Assembly (NCBI RefSeq): GCF_006517815.1
Contig: NZ_CP041198.1
Coordinates: 2,914,001 to 2,978,000 of the forward strand
Direction of reading: 5' to 3'
Source: Pseudarthrobacter sp. NIBRBAC000502770
GTDB taxonomy: Bacteria; Actinomycetota; Actinomycetes; Actinomycetales; Micrococcaceae
Length of the DNA stretch: 64,000 nucleotides
Both the position numbers and the translations under genes were made by a program. The notes under the pieces were generated by a model, which had not been told where the DNA came from, did no database searches, and saw nothing but the letters and a program-made list of their open reading frames with translations. Positions within the stretch are counted from its first letter, which is position 1, and each line of letters starts with the position of its first letter. Shown here piece by piece: positions 9,228 to 18,673 of the stretch.

Positions 9228-9593
9228 ATGGCCCAGGGATGGCTCGAAAAAGTCACCGGCCCGCTCGAGGACAAGAAGCGCTGGCGCCAATACAAAGCGC
9301 GCAAGGAGCAACTGCCCGGCAGCTACCGCACTGCCATCGACGCCCTCGAACGCTACTTCACGTATGCCGGCGCAATCGTCAAGGGCGATGTCCTCATGCA
9401 GATGCTGGAGGACCTTGCTGACCTGATCGAACAGGCCGCCGCCAACAGCACCCCCGTCCGCGACGTCGTGGGGGACGACCCCGTGGAATTCGCCGAAACT
9501 TTCATCCGCAACTATTCCGGCGGCCAGTGGATCCAGAAGGAGCGGCAGCGCCTGACGGACTCCATCAACCAGGCCGCCGCAGGCGACGCCTGA
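9228..9593 (+). CDS. DUF1048 family protein
   Basis: This protein of about 121 residues is helical and charged, with the DUF1048 wording KRWRQYKARKEQLPGSYR and FAETFIRNYSGGQWI. The family commonly lies between a PadR regulator and an ABC exporter, as here. Two ATGs are possible (9222 and 9228); the second is chosen because the site GGAG (9217-9220) is then 7 bases away rather than one. No catalytic motif or membrane segment is visible and the function is unknown. Confidence 0.75.
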   Translation: MAQGWLEKVTGPLEDKKRWRQYKARKEQLPGSYRTAIDALERYFTYAGAIVKGDVLMQMLEDLADLIEQAAANSTPVRDVVGDDPVEFAETFIRNYSGGQWIQKERQRLTDSINQAAAGDA

Positions 9594-9620
9594 TCCCGCC
9601 AAACGTCGAAAGGACCAGCC

Positions 9621-10391
9621 ATGGCCACTGACCAGGCCCTGCAACCCGCCGTCCAGGTGCAGGGCATCGAGAAGTCGTTCAAGGACGTGCACGTGCTGCG
9701 GGGCGTGGACTTTGACGTCGCGCGGGGCAGCATCTTTGCGCTCCTCGGCTCCAACGGCGCCGGCAAAACCACCCTCATCCGGATCCTCTCAACGCTGTTG
9801 AGGGCGGATGCAGGCACCGCCTCCGTAGGCGGGTACGACGTCGGCGCAGAGCCGGCGGAGGTGCGCGGCTCCATCAGCCTCACGGGCCAGTTCGCCGCGG
9901 TGGACGAAGTCCTGACAGGCCGGGAGAACCTGGTCCTGGTGGCCAGGCTCCGGCACCTGCCGGATGCCGGCGCCATCGCGGACCGGCTCCTCAGCAGGTT
10001 CTCGCTGGCTGAGGCCGCCGGCAGGAGGGCCTCCACCTACTCAGGAGGCATGCGGCGCCGGCTGGACATCGCCATGAGCCTGATCGGAAACCCTCCAGTC
10101 ATCTTCCTCGATGAACCCACTACCGGCCTGGACCCGCAGGCACGGCTCGAGGTCTGGGACACCATCCGGCAACTTGCCGGCCAAGGCACCACGGTGTTGC
10201 TCACCACCCAGTACCTCGACGAGGCCGAACACCTCGCCGACCGGATCGCCATCCTGCACCATGGCACCATCATCCAGAACGGGACCCTGGCCGAGCTCAA
10301 GCGGCTCCTGCCGGCAGCCACGGTGGAATATGTCGAGAAGCAGCCCTCGCTGGAAGACGTCTTCCTGGCACTTGTAGGAGATGAATTGTGA
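9621..10391 (+). CDS. ABC exporter ATP-binding protein (DrrA-like)
   Basis: This 256-residue protein has Walker A GSNGAGKTT (43-51), the signature YSGGMRRRLDIA, Walker B VIFLDEPTTGLDP and a switch region. The wording and the C-terminal SLEDVFLALVG are those of DrrA-type drug-resistance ATPases, which power a separate ABC-2 permease. The start follows AAAGGA. The permease gene follows with a TGATG junction, so the pair is made together. PadR upstream is the probable regulator. The exported compound cannot be inferred. Confidence 0.9.
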   Translation: MATDQALQPAVQVQGIEKSFKDVHVLRGVDFDVARGSIFALLGSNGAGKTTLIRILSTLLRADAGTASVGGYDVGAEPAEVRGSISLTGQFAAVDEVLTGRENLVLVARLRHLPDAGAIADRLLSRFSLAEAAGRRASTYSGGMRRRLDIAMSLIGNPPVIFLDEPTTGLDPQARLEVWDTIRQLAGQGTTVLLTTQYLDEAEHLADRIAILHHGTIIQNGTLAELKRLLPAATVEYVEKQPSLEDVFLALVGDEL

Positions 10392-11155
10392 TGCATTCCC
10401 ATGCCCTCAGCGACACCCGCATCCTGACTGGGCGCTCACTCCGCCATATCCTTCGCAGCCCTGACACCATCATCACCACGGCTGTCACACCGGTGGCCAT
10501 GATGCTGCTGTTCGTCTACGTCTTTGGCGGCGCCATCAACACCGGCACCGGCGGGCCTTACGTCAATTACCTGCTGCCCGGCATCCTGCTCATCACCATT
10601 TCGTCCGGCGTGGCCTACACCGCATACCGGCTGTTCCTGGACCTCCAGGGCGGCATCTTTGAGCGGTTCAGGTCAATGCCGGTGGCCCGGTCCAGCGTGT
10701 TGTGGGCGCACGTACTCACGTCGCTGGCCGCCAACTTCGGCGCACTGTCGATCGTGGTGGGCGTCGCCCTGCTGATGGGCTTCCGCACTGGAGCGTCCGT
10801 GGCCGCCTGGCTGGCCGTCGTCGGAATCCTTGCGCTGTTCACCCTGGCCCTGACCTGGATCGCCGTGATTGCGGGGCTGCTCGCAAAGACGGTGGACGGC
10901 GCCAGCGGCTTCAGCTACCCGTTGATCTTCCTGCCGTTCATCAGTTCGGCGTTCGTTCCCACCGGGTCGATGCCGGGCCCGGTGGCCTGGTTCGCGGAGA
11001 ACCAGCCGGTGACCTCCATCGTGGACACCCTCCGTGCCCTGTTTACCCAGGAAGCGGTGGGAAGCGGCATCTGGACCGCCCTGGCCTGGCTTGCCGGGAT
11101 ACTCTTCGCAGCCAGCGCGGCCGCGGCGTTGGTCTACCGCCGAAAGACCGGCTGA
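10391..11155 (+). CDS. ABC-2 type exporter permease (DrrB-like)
   Basis: This is a 254-residue integral membrane protein with six hydrophobic segments and the ABC-2 wording NYLLPGILLITISSGVAYTA and FISSAFVPTGSMPGPVAWFAENQPVT, as in DrrB-type permeases. It pairs with the ATPase encoded immediately upstream. The start may be the GTG at 10388 (7 bases after AGGAG) or the ATG at 10391 (10 bases); the choice changes one residue. It is the last gene of the padR operon. Confidence 0.88.
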   Translation: MHSHALSDTRILTGRSLRHILRSPDTIITTAVTPVAMMLLFVYVFGGAINTGTGGPYVNYLLPGILLITISSGVAYTAYRLFLDLQGGIFERFRSMPVARSSVLWAHVLTSLAANFGALSIVVGVALLMGFRTGASVAAWLAVVGILALFTLALTWIAVIAGLLAKTVDGASGFSYPLIFLPFISSAFVPTGSMPGPVAWFAENQPVTSIVDTLRALFTQEAVGSGIWTALAWLAGILFAASAAAALVYRRKTG

Positions 11156-11270
11156 GTCCGGGCAGGCATAGCGGAGCGCCGGCACAGGATTCCCTGACAA
11201 CTCACAGGTTGTGCCCGGATGAAACGCGGTTTCGGTGTGCGAGAGTGTCGGCATCGCTGGGGAGCAAATA

Positions 11271-11307
11271 CCTGCCGGCCGGGCTGTCCAACATCCCGGC
11301 CGGCAGG
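11271..11307. other. Perfect 13-bp hairpin
   Basis: CCTGCCGGCCGGG at 11271-11283 pairs perfectly with 11295-11307 across an 11-base loop. It lies between the exporter operon and the next gene's ribosome site (AAGGAGG at 11323-11329). There is no T tract, so it may be a weak terminator of the upstream operon or a structured leader of the phosphoesterase gene. Confidence 0.5.
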
Positions 11308-11336
11308 TCACCCTAGACAGCCCAAGGAGGCCAGGC

Positions 11337-12542
11337 ATGGAACCAGGTTCAGCTCCGCAAAAAAGGCCGCGGGGGTGGCGGGCCGCGGTCCTGCTCCTGG
11401 CCCCGGCACTGTTGGCATCAGTCCTGGTTGGGTGCCAGCCCGCCGGCCCCGCACCTGCCCCGACGGGCAGCCCCAAAGCGGCGCCGGCCCAAAGTCCAAC
11501 AAAGACGGCGGCCCCGGCAAGCCCGGCGCCCTCCCCCGTCACGAATCCCGGGGGTCCTCCAGCCCAGGGAACCCCCGGGCACGTATTTGTCATCAACCTC
11601 GAAAACAAGAACTACGACACTGTCTGGGGTGGCAACTCTCCCGCACCGTACCTTGCGGAAACGCTCCGGAGCCAGGGCGTGCTGCTGACCAACTATTATG
11701 GGATATCCCATAACTCGCTGCCCAACTACCTGGCCCAAATCTCCGGACAGCCACCCAACGACACCACCAAGCAGGACTGCCGGACCTACACCGAGTTCCA
11801 TGCCACCGGCAATGGGCCGGACGGCACGCTGCAGGGCAACGGTTGCGTCTATCCTAAGGACACCCAAACTTTGGCCGGGCAGCTGAGCGCGCAAGGCAAA
11901 ACGTGGAAGGGCTACATGGAGGACATGCAACAACCGTGTGAGCACCCCAACATCGGGGAGGCCGATAACCACATCAGGGCCACCCGGGAGGAGATGTACT
12001 CCACCCACCACAATCCGTTCGTCTACTTCCATTCCATCCTCTCGTCCCCGGACTGCGCCAACAACGTGGTCAACTACTCCGCGCTCGCGGACGACCTGAA
12101 AAACGTGGACACCACGCCGAACCTTGCCTACATCACGCCCAACCTGTGCCACGACGGGCATGACGAATCCTGCGCCGACGGCACCGGGGGCGGCATGGGG
12201 ACGGTGGACAACTGGCTAAAGGACCAGGTCCCGGCCATCCTCTCCTCCCCGGCGTACCAACTGGACGGCATGCTGGTGATCACCTTCGACGAGGCCGAGG
12301 TCAGCTCGGTTGGCCCCTCCTCCGGAGACGCCGGCAGCCCTGCCGGCGGTGCTGCCGGCGGAAGGGTGGGAGCGTTGGTCCTCTCCCCGTTCAGCACGGC
12401 GGGCGCGTCCTCTGACCAGCCGTACAACCACTACAGCCTGCTGGCCACCATCGAGGACCTCTTCCACCTGCCCCGGCTGGGAATGGCCGGTGACCCCGGC
12501 GTAAAGACCTTCAACAGCGACGTCCTGAGGCAGGCATCCTAG
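11337..12542 (+). CDS. Phosphoesterase-family lipoprotein
   Basis: This 401-residue protein starts at ATG 11337 behind AAGGAGG. It has a lipoprotein signal (basic stretch, hydrophobic helix, lipobox LVGC with Cys33), a Pro/Ala/Thr-rich linker (35-75), then a phosphoesterase domain with VFVINLENKNYDTVWGG, GISHNSLPNYLAQISG and VITFDEAE. These features match the acid phosphatase/phospholipase C superfamily, which hydrolyses phosphomonoesters or phospholipids outside the cell using bound metal. The exact substrate is unknown. A second member of the superfamily follows with no gap, suggesting one extracellular phosphate-scavenging unit. Confidence 0.85.
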   Translation: MEPGSAPQKRPRGWRAAVLLLAPALLASVLVGCQPAGPAPAPTGSPKAAPAQSPTKTAAPASPAPSPVTNPGGPPAQGTPGHVFVINLENKNYDTVWGGNSPAPYLAETLRSQGVLLTNYYGISHNSLPNYLAQISGQPPNDTTKQDCRTYTEFHATGNGPDGTLQGNGCVYPKDTQTLAGQLSAQGKTWKGYMEDMQQPCEHPNIGEADNHIRATREEMYSTHHNPFVYFHSILSSPDCANNVVNYSALADDLKNVDTTPNLAYITPNLCHDGHDESCADGTGGGMGTVDNWLKDQVPAILSSPAYQLDGMLVITFDEAEVSSVGPSSGDAGSPAGGAAGGRVGALVLSPFSTAGASSDQPYNHYSLLATIEDLFHLPRLGMAGDPGVKTFNSDVLRQAS

Positions 12543-14189
12543 GTGAAGCTCTCCCGGGCGAAGCTTCATCGGGCAGGACGGCGGCGGGCAGTCCTGGCGG
12601 GCGCGGCGGCCCTGGTGCTGGTGATCCTCGCCCTCGCCGTCCCCCCTGCCATGCGGTCCGGAGCGCCGTCCGGGCCTGATGCTGGACTATCCAAAATCAA
12701 GCACGTAGTGATCATCACCCAGGAAAACAGGTCATTCGACAGCTACTTCGGCACGTATCCGGGCGCCGACGGGATTCCCATGCAGGACGGAAAACCCACC
12801 GCCTGCATTCCCGATCCGGCCAAGGGCGGCTGCGTGGCGCCGTTCTACAGCACCGCCGACGTCAACGCCGGCGGCCCCCACAGCCCGGACGACGCCACCG
12901 CCGACATCAACGGCGGGGCCATGGACGGCTTCGTGGCACAGGCAGAAAAAGACCTCGCCCATTGCGAGCCTACGGCCACTGACTGCAAGTACAAGCCGAA
13001 GGCCACCGATGTCATGGGCTACCACGACCGAAAGCAGCTTCCCACCTACTGGGACTACGCTGACAACTTCGTCCTGCAGGACCACATGTTTTCTTCCGCG
13101 GCGGCCGGCAGCCTGCAGGCCCACCTCTACATGGTTTCGGAATGGTCCGCCAAGTGCACCAAGGCCGGGGACCCGTCGTCGTGCGTCAGCTCCCTGCAAA
13201 ACCTCGATACCGAGCCTGAAAAGAAGGACTTCGATAAAAGCCTGATCGGTACCTGCCAGTCGGCCGCGGATCTGCAACCGTGCCAGGCTGCCCTGCAGGC
13301 CGCTGGCCTCAGTCCGGCCCTGGCCGGCCAGACCCAGCAGGTTGCGGCTGCTAGCTGCAAACGCACCGATACCCTCAGCGCCTGCAAGGCCGCCGTCCAG
13401 GCAGCGGACATCCCGGATGCGCTCAAGGCGAAACTCGCTTCAGCAGCACTGACCATCGGGCGCCCGGACTATGCCTGGACGGACCTGACCTACCTGCTGC
13501 ACAAGCATGCTGTCTCCTGGGCCTATTACGTCTTCAGCGGCACCGAGCCGGACTGCCGCAACGACGCCGCCACCTGCGCGCCCGTGAAACAGGACGCAGA
13601 GACACCTGGACGGTGGAACCCGCTGCCCTATTTCGACACCGTCAAACAGGACGGGGAGCAAGGCAACATCAAGCCGCTCAGCGGCTTGTACGACGACGCA
13701 AGGACGGGCAACCTTCCCGCGGTCACGTGGGTGGCGCCCACCGACGATGTCAGCGAACATCCCCCGGCGAAGATCAGCACCGGCCAGCAGTATGTTGCAG
13801 GGTTGGTCAACGCCATCATGAGCGGCCCGGACTGGGACAGCACCGCCATTTTCCTCAACTGGGACGACTGGGGCGGCTTCTATGACCACGAAGCCCCGCC
13901 GGCGGTGGACAACAATGGCTACGGCATGCGCGTCCCCGCCCTGGTCATCAGCCCCTACGCCAAGAAGGGGTACATCGACCACCAGGTCCTCAGCCAGGAC
14001 GCCTACTTCAAATTCATCGAGGACGATTTCCTGGGCGGCGAGCGGATCGACCCCGCCACCGACGGCCGGCCGGACAACCGTCCCGGCGTCCGGGAGAACA
14101 ACCCCCAGCTGGGTGACCTGGCCAACGACTTCGACTTCAACCAGGCACCCCGGCCGCCCCACCTCATCTCCGACGCGACAACCTACTGA
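12543..14189 (+). CDS. Exported phosphoesterase / phospholipase C-like enzyme
   Basis: This 548-residue protein begins at a GTG directly after the upstream stop. It has an N-terminal helix (16-36) that can act as signal or anchor, then the superfamily motif [18 protein letters not shown] (60-77), HNSAA-like positions near [16 protein letters not shown] and a metal/active-site segment [13 protein letters not shown] Cys-rich insert (about 205-300, with regularly spaced Cys) is unusual and probably disulfide-bonded, in keeping with export. The family includes AcpA-type acid phosphatases and non-haemolytic phospholipases C; substrate is not decidable here. Confidence 0.85.
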   Translation: MKLSRAKLHRAGRRRAVLAGAAALVLVILALAVPPAMRSGAPSGPDAGLSKIKHVVIITQENRSFDSYFGTYPGADGIPMQDGKPTACIPDPAKGGCVAPFYSTADVNAGGPHSPDDATADINGGAMDGFVAQAEKDLAHCEPTATDCKYKPKATDVMGYHDRKQLPTYWDYADNFVLQDHMFSSAAAGSLQAHLYMVSEWSAKCTKAGDPSSCVSSLQNLDTEPEKKDFDKSLIGTCQSAADLQPCQAALQAAGLSPALAGQTQQVAAASCKRTDTLSACKAAVQAADIPDALKAKLASAALTIGRPDYAWTDLTYLLHKHAVSWAYYVFSGTEPDCRNDAATCAPVKQDAETPGRWNPLPYFDTVKQDGEQGNIKPLSGLYDDARTGNLPAVTWVAPTDDVSEHPPAKISTGQQYVAGLVNAIMSGPDWDSTAIFLNWDDWGGFYDHEAPPAVDNNGYGMRVPALVISPYAKKGYIDHQVLSQDAYFKFIEDDFLGGERIDPATDGRPDNRPGVRENNPQLGDLANDFDFNQAPRPPHLISDATTY

Positions 14190-14219
14190 CGCCGGGCCCT
14201 CCGCCCGGCGACGGCCAGG

Positions 14220-15728
14220 TTATGTGGCAGCCCCCTCTGCAGGGTTTGCCGAACGCGGCGCATTGCCAGGTTGGCTCGTTTCCTTCGGCGCCGCTTCAGC
14301 CTGGAGTACGGCCGGACCTTCTGCCGGAATCGCAGCGGCTGCGGTGCCGGCGGGGGCGGGCTTGATGTTCTGGTTGACGTGGAAGAAGTTGTCGGGGTCG
14401 TACTTGGCCTTGAGTTCGGCAAGCCGCGCGTAGTTCGACCCGAGGGTGTCCTCGATCCTGGCCTGGTCATCCGAGTCCTGGAAGTTAAGGTAGCCGCCGG
14501 GCTCCGAGAATTCGTGGAGTGCGGTCCAGTACTCCCGGACCCAGGCGATGTTCCTGTCATTCTCGGACGGATCGGGCCACTGCGCCGCGATAACAGGCGC
14601 AAAGTCCACGTCACGGTAGGCGAAGGCGGTCGCCCCAGGCGCCACCCGCTGGACCGCCCCGTCGATCGGATAGAAGTGGTTGGCGGAGTGGACGCTGGGA
14701 ATGCCCGGTGCGTAGGCGACGGCGGTGCGGAGTGCGTCATCGCTGAGGGTGCGGAGGAAATCTGCCTTCCAATAGCCCTGCAGACCGGGGACGCCGCTGA
14801 GGCCGTCGAACATGATGTTCAGTGCCGGGTACGGCATCGGCGCAAAGAAGCTTCCCAGTACCTGCCCGGCGTCGAGCATTGCCTGCCAATGAGCGGGGCC
14901 GGCGTCAAGGTCACCGGTCCACATTCCCGCGATCACCGCCACGGGCTTCCCATGCCATTCCTCGGGAAGGAACGGAACCGGAGGACCCTGGTGGAAGCCC
15001 AGGAAGGCGCCCATTTCTTCTGGTTCGGCAGCAATCCACTCGCGGTAGGCCGCCCCCACCTCAGCTCCCATCGCGGCATCGAAGAACATGATCCCCACAT
15101 GGACCATGTCCACGGGGTGCAGGCGGAATTCCATCGACGTGACCACACCGAAGTTGCCGCTGCCGCCGCGGAGCGCCCAGAACAGGTCGCCGTTTTCCGC
15201 TTCACTGGCAATGACGAAGGTTCCGTCAGCGAGAACAACATCGGCAGAAACGAGGTTGTCGCAGGACAACCCATACTTGCGGGACAAGTACCCGATACCG
15301 CCACCGAGGGTGAGGCCGGCGACGCCGGTTGAGCCGATGATGCCGCCTGTGCTTGCCAGCCCGAACGCATGGGTGGCGTGATTGAAGTCGGCCCACGTTG
15401 CCCCGGGCTCCACCCGGGCCAGCCGTGCCGCAGGGTCCACGCGCACACCCCGGCGGGCCGAGAAGTCAAGGACCAGGCCGCCGTCGACCGTTCCGAATCC
15501 TGGTGCGCTGTGCCCGCCACCGCGCAGGGCAACCTCGATCCCCATCCCACGGGCGAACCGGACGGCCGCCAGAACATCCGCCACCTGCGACACCCGAAGG
15601 ACGGCTGCGGGACGACGGTCGATCATCCCGTTGTACACAAGGCGCGCGGCCTCGTACTCGGCGTCGCCTTCCTGCATGACCTGCCCGCGGACCTGTTCGC
15701 GGAGCACGTCGAAACGATCGCTACCCAT
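14220..15728 (-). CDS. FAD-linked oxidoreductase (berberine-bridge-enzyme type)
   Basis: This 502-residue protein has the FAD-binding PCMH domain with the covalent-flavin histidine in RGGGHSAPGF (His73), GGGIGYLSRKYGLSCDNL and RGGSGNFGVVTS, and the C-terminal BBE motif NFFHVNQNIKP. It oxidises an alcohol or related group with transfer to oxygen; the substrate is unknown. The chosen ATG at 15728 has GGAG upstream; the longer frame lacks family wording. A C-terminal Ala/Pro-rich tail of about 45 residues follows the BBE motif. It is convergent with the phosphoesterase gene, 30 bases away. Confidence 0.85.
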   Translation of the reverse strand: MGSDRFDVLREQVRGQVMQEGDAEYEAARLVYNGMIDRRPAAVLRVSQVADVLAAVRFARGMGIEVALRGGGHSAPGFGTVDGGLVLDFSARRGVRVDPAARLARVEPGATWADFNHATHAFGLASTGGIIGSTGVAGLTLGGGIGYLSRKYGLSCDNLVSADVVLADGTFVIASEAENGDLFWALRGGSGNFGVVTSMEFRLHPVDMVHVGIMFFDAAMGAEVGAAYREWIAAEPEEMGAFLGFHQGPPVPFLPEEWHGKPVAVIAGMWTGDLDAGPAHWQAMLDAGQVLGSFFAPMPYPALNIMFDGLSGVPGLQGYWKADFLRTLSDDALRTAVAYAPGIPSVHSANHFYPIDGAVQRVAPGATAFAYRDVDFAPVIAAQWPDPSENDRNIAWVREYWTALHEFSEPGGYLNFQDSDDQARIEDTLGSNYARLAELKAKYDPDNFFHVNQNIKPAPAGTAAAAIPAEGPAVLQAEAAPKETSQPGNAPRSANPAEGAAT

Positions 15729-15883
15729 TACAACTCCATTTTTGCGTCGGAGACCAGGGGCAGCCGGCTCCATCCAAGGCCCAGCGGGGGCCAGCATGAT
15801 GATGCTTTCGGTATACGCCCAGGCCTGGAAGGGGTCAAGAGCGCTCCTGCGCCGTCCGCGGGTGCGTTCACGCCGGGAGGGGG

Positions 15884-17029
15884 CTACGGCGTGGCAACCG
15901 TGCAGTCCGCCGCATCCTCCACCACCCGCTCCAGGTCACCGGTACGGTGCAGCACCTCCATCTGCCGCACCGCACCGGTACCGTCCGCCAGCAGCCCGTC
16001 CAACAGGTCCTCCACCCGGTGCAGGTCGCCCATGTCCTCCAGCGCCCCGCGGACATGGTGCAGCAGCGAGTTCACGACGGCGAGCGCGGGCGCCGGGCGG
16101 TGCGTTAGGGGATCGAGCAGCTCACCCCGGAGGCCCCACCGGCTTGCCTTCCAGCCGGCCAGCCTGAGCAGCGCCGACGGGACAGCCACAGGTTCGATCC
16201 CTTCCCGCCACTCCCTGGCGGCGGTTTCCACCAGTCCGCGGGCAATTCCCGCCAGCAGCACGGTGTTCTCCGGGCGAAGGCAGACGTCGGCCACGCGGAT
16301 TTCCACTGTGGGGTAGTGCCGCGACAAGCGGGCGTCGAAGTACACCATGCCCTCGTCCATGGCGACGCCGGTGCTCACCATGTCATGCACCAGCTGGTGG
16401 TAGGCGTCCGGGGAGCCCAGGAGTTCCAGCGGCCCGGCGGACGGCCAGCGGTTCCACACCTGCGAGCGGTAGCTGGCGTAGCCGGTGTCCTCGCCGTGCC
16501 AGAACGGCGAATTGGCGCTCAGCGCGACAAGCACCGGCAGCCAGTTGCGCATGCGGTCCAGCACGGCCACGGCCTCCTCCTGGGACTCGACCGAGACGTG
16601 GATGTGGCAGCCGCAGGTGAGCTGTTCCCTGGCGGTCAGCCCGTACTCCTCCATCATCGCGCGGAACCGCCGGAGCTGGACGGGATGGGGATCGGCAGGC
16701 AGGGGCGAGGTTCCCAGTGCCGCCACCCTGACGCCCACGTCCTCCGCCGCCTGGCGGGCGATGGCCCGGCCGGCCACGACGTCCTGCCCGAGCCGTGCCA
16801 GGGTGGCATGCGGGGGGCTGACCACCTCGATCATTTCCTGCTGGAACTCCGCTGTCAGGACGGGTCCGGACGCCGCCTCCAGCGGGCGGACGTAGAGGTC
16901 CAGGAGGGCACCTGCCAGGGGTACGGCTTCCCCTGTTCCGGGGTCCACCAGGAGCAGCTCCTCCTCGATGCCGAACGTCCGGCTGCCTGCACCCGCCCCG
17001 CCGGTGCCCTCATTGCCATAGGTGTCCAT
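15884..17029 (-). CDS. Carboxylate-amine ligase, glutamate-cysteine ligase type 2 family
   Basis: This 381-residue protein shows the GCS2 wording FGIEEELLLVDP near the N-terminus, the CGCHIHVSV motif, NSPFWHGEDTGYASYRSQVWNRWPSAG and an EIRVADVCL strand. These are the YbdK/GCS2 marks. Family members join an amino group to a glutamate-like carboxylate with ATP; many have only weak gamma-glutamylcysteine synthetase activity. The ATG at 17029 is preferred since upstream residues are not family-like. In actinobacteria such genes can belong to mycothiol, ergothioneine or other pathways, and nothing next to it decides the role. Confidence 0.85.
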   Translation of the reverse strand: MDTYGNEGTGGAGAGSRTFGIEEELLLVDPGTGEAVPLAGALLDLYVRPLEAASGPVLTAEFQQEMIEVVSPPHATLARLGQDVVAGRAIARQAAEDVGVRVAALGTSPLPADPHPVQLRRFRAMMEEYGLTAREQLTCGCHIHVSVESQEEAVAVLDRMRNWLPVLVALSANSPFWHGEDTGYASYRSQVWNRWPSAGPLELLGSPDAYHQLVHDMVSTGVAMDEGMVYFDARLSRHYPTVEIRVADVCLRPENTVLLAGIARGLVETAAREWREGIEPVAVPSALLRLAGWKASRWGLRGELLDPLTHRPAPALAVVNSLLHHVRGALEDMGDLHRVEDLLDGLLADGTGAVRQMEVLHRTGDLERVVEDAADCTVATP

Positions 17030-17128
17030 CGCCGTCGTCCCCTGTCCCCTGCGCCGTTGCAAGATCCTTCCAGCAGTGGGTGCACCCATCAGCACCCTGT
17101 CTCCAGGCGCCGTTGGAAGGGAACATTA

Positions 17129-17146
17129 TGATAAGCACCCTTATCA
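17129..17146. promoter_or_regulatory. Perfect palindrome upstream of the VIT transporter
   Basis: TGATAAG and CTTATCA form perfect 7-bp arms around CACC at 17129-17146, in an AT-rich patch within a GC-rich intergenic region. It is a candidate operator or start-region element for the VIT-family gene. Its sequence does not match the DtxR box found at 21462. Confidence 0.4.
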
Positions 17147-17239
17147 ATAGGTGGGAAGAGCTGCCCCGCCTGGGGCCCGCAGGGTTAGGGGATGCAAACC
17201 TTCATGGCGCCCCGGCGCGCATGGTGCTTTACTGCCAAC

Positions 17240-17962
17240 ATGTCCGAAACCCTCAAGCTCAGCCACAACGAACCCCATGACAGCAGCGTGGCCGCGCGCC
17301 TGAACTGGCTGCGCGCCGGCGTTCTTGGTGCCAACGACGGCATCGTCTCCGTCGCGGCTACCGTGGTGGGCGTCGCGGGAGTGACCAACGACCTCGCGCC
17401 CATCCTGGTGGCAGGTACCGCCGCCGTAGTAGGTGGAGCGGTATCCATGGCACTGGGCGAATACGTCTCCGTGAGCAGCCAAAGTGACAGCCAGCGCGCG
17501 CTGATCGAAAAGGAACGCCAGGAGCTCCGGGACGATCCCGAGGGCGAACTGGACGAACTGGCCCATATCTACCAGGCCAAGGGACTCAGCGAAGCCACCG
17601 CCCGGACCGTCGCCGAGGAACTGACCGCCAAGGACGCACTGAAGGCGCACCTTTCCGCCGAACTGAACATCGACGAGGAAGAAGTGGTCAGCCCCTGGCA
17701 CGCCGCGTTCGCTTCCGCCATCGCCTTCACCGTCGGCGCCATCCTGCCCATGCTGGCCATCATCTTCCCGCCGGAAGCGGCCCGCATCCCGGTAACCTTC
17801 GTTGCCGTCATCCTGGCGCTGGCCCTGACCGGCACCATCAGCGCCAAAATCGGCGGAAGCTCCAAGCGCAAGGCAACCATCCGGCTGGTGGTGGGCGGCG
17901 CGTTGGCCATGGCCTTCACGTTCGCGGTGGGAAGCCTGCTGGGCACCACCGGCATCGCATAG
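17240..17962 (+). CDS. VIT1/CCC1-family iron/manganese transporter
   Basis: This 240-residue protein has five hydrophobic helices and the VIT family wording LNWLRAGVLGANDGIVSVAATVVGVAG, then GGAVSMALGEYVSVSSQSDSQRA and a charged cytoplasmic segment rich in Glu between helices 2 and 3, which binds metal in the family. It exports or sequesters Fe(II)/Mn(II). An earlier in-frame ATG at 17192 has AGGG upstream and would add 16 residues; the ATG at 17240 is chosen because MSETLKLSHNEPH is the usual type of N-terminus. A palindrome lies upstream. Confidence 0.88.
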   Translation: MSETLKLSHNEPHDSSVAARLNWLRAGVLGANDGIVSVAATVVGVAGVTNDLAPILVAGTAAVVGGAVSMALGEYVSVSSQSDSQRALIEKERQELRDDPEGELDELAHIYQAKGLSEATARTVAEELTAKDALKAHLSAELNIDEEEVVSPWHAAFASAIAFTVGAILPMLAIIFPPEAARIPVTFVAVILALALTGTISAKIGGSSKRKATIRLVVGGALAMAFTFAVGSLLGTTGIA

Positions 17963-18006
17963 CAGCCTCCCGCCCAGCCCGCCACCTACCGCCCAGGAGC
18001 GTCCAC

Positions 18007-18495
18007 GTGCTCGAAATTGCCGGCCTTCCCGCCCACATCCTGCTGATTCACGGCGTGGTGGTCCTGGCCCCGCTGGCCGGGGTCCTGGCGGTGGTGTTCG
18101 CACTCCTTCGTCGCAGCAGGCGCTACCTGGCATGGCCGCTGGGCATCCTGGCGCTGCTGATGGTTCCATTGACGGTGGTTACCGCGGAGGCCGGGGAGCA
18201 GCTGGAGAAGGCCCGGCCGGCGTCACAACTCATCCAGGACCACGCCCACCAGGGAAGCTTCCTCCGCTATGTTGCGGCGCTGTTCCTGGTGGTGGCAGCA
18301 GTGCAGATCGCCGCCGCATTCCCCTCGCTCCTTGGCCGCCTGCCCGCCTTCCGCGGCCTGGCCATACTCCTCGAATCCCGCTGGGTCCTTCCTGCCACGT
18401 CCGTCCTGGGCGTCCTCGCGGGCCTGTTCCTGGTGTACCAGAGCATCGCCACCGGCCATTCGGGAGCAGCGTCAGTCTGGGCCGCGACCCGCTAG
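18007..18495 (+). CDS. DUF2231-like membrane protein
   Basis: This 162-residue protein starts with GTG and has four hydrophobic helices. The opening GLPAHILLIHGVVVLAPLAGVLAVV and a histidine-containing loop (QDHAHQGSFLRY) resemble DUF2231 proteins, a four-helix membrane family of unknown function sometimes found with oxidases or haem proteins. It sits 45 bases after the VIT transporter gene and upstream of cytochrome oxidase genes. No catalytic role can be read. Confidence 0.7.
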   Translation: MLEIAGLPAHILLIHGVVVLAPLAGVLAVVFALLRRSRRYLAWPLGILALLMVPLTVVTAEAGEQLEKARPASQLIQDHAHQGSFLRYVAALFLVVAAVQIAAAFPSLLGRLPAFRGLAILLESRWVLPATSVLGVLAGLFLVYQSIATGHSGAASVWAATR

Positions 18496-18673
18496 CGGAG
18501 CCAGCGCGGCGAACCGGCCCGTTTCGGGGACCGGTACATGCTCTTTCCGGGCGCGCTAAAAGCCCTTCACATCGCCATGCTCCGCGCGTAGGGTGGGGCT
18601 CACAACTGCCGGTCCCGGGGCCGGCGGCGGGCTCATACAGTCGGGCTTCTGGAGCATGCCGGAGGGACCACAG

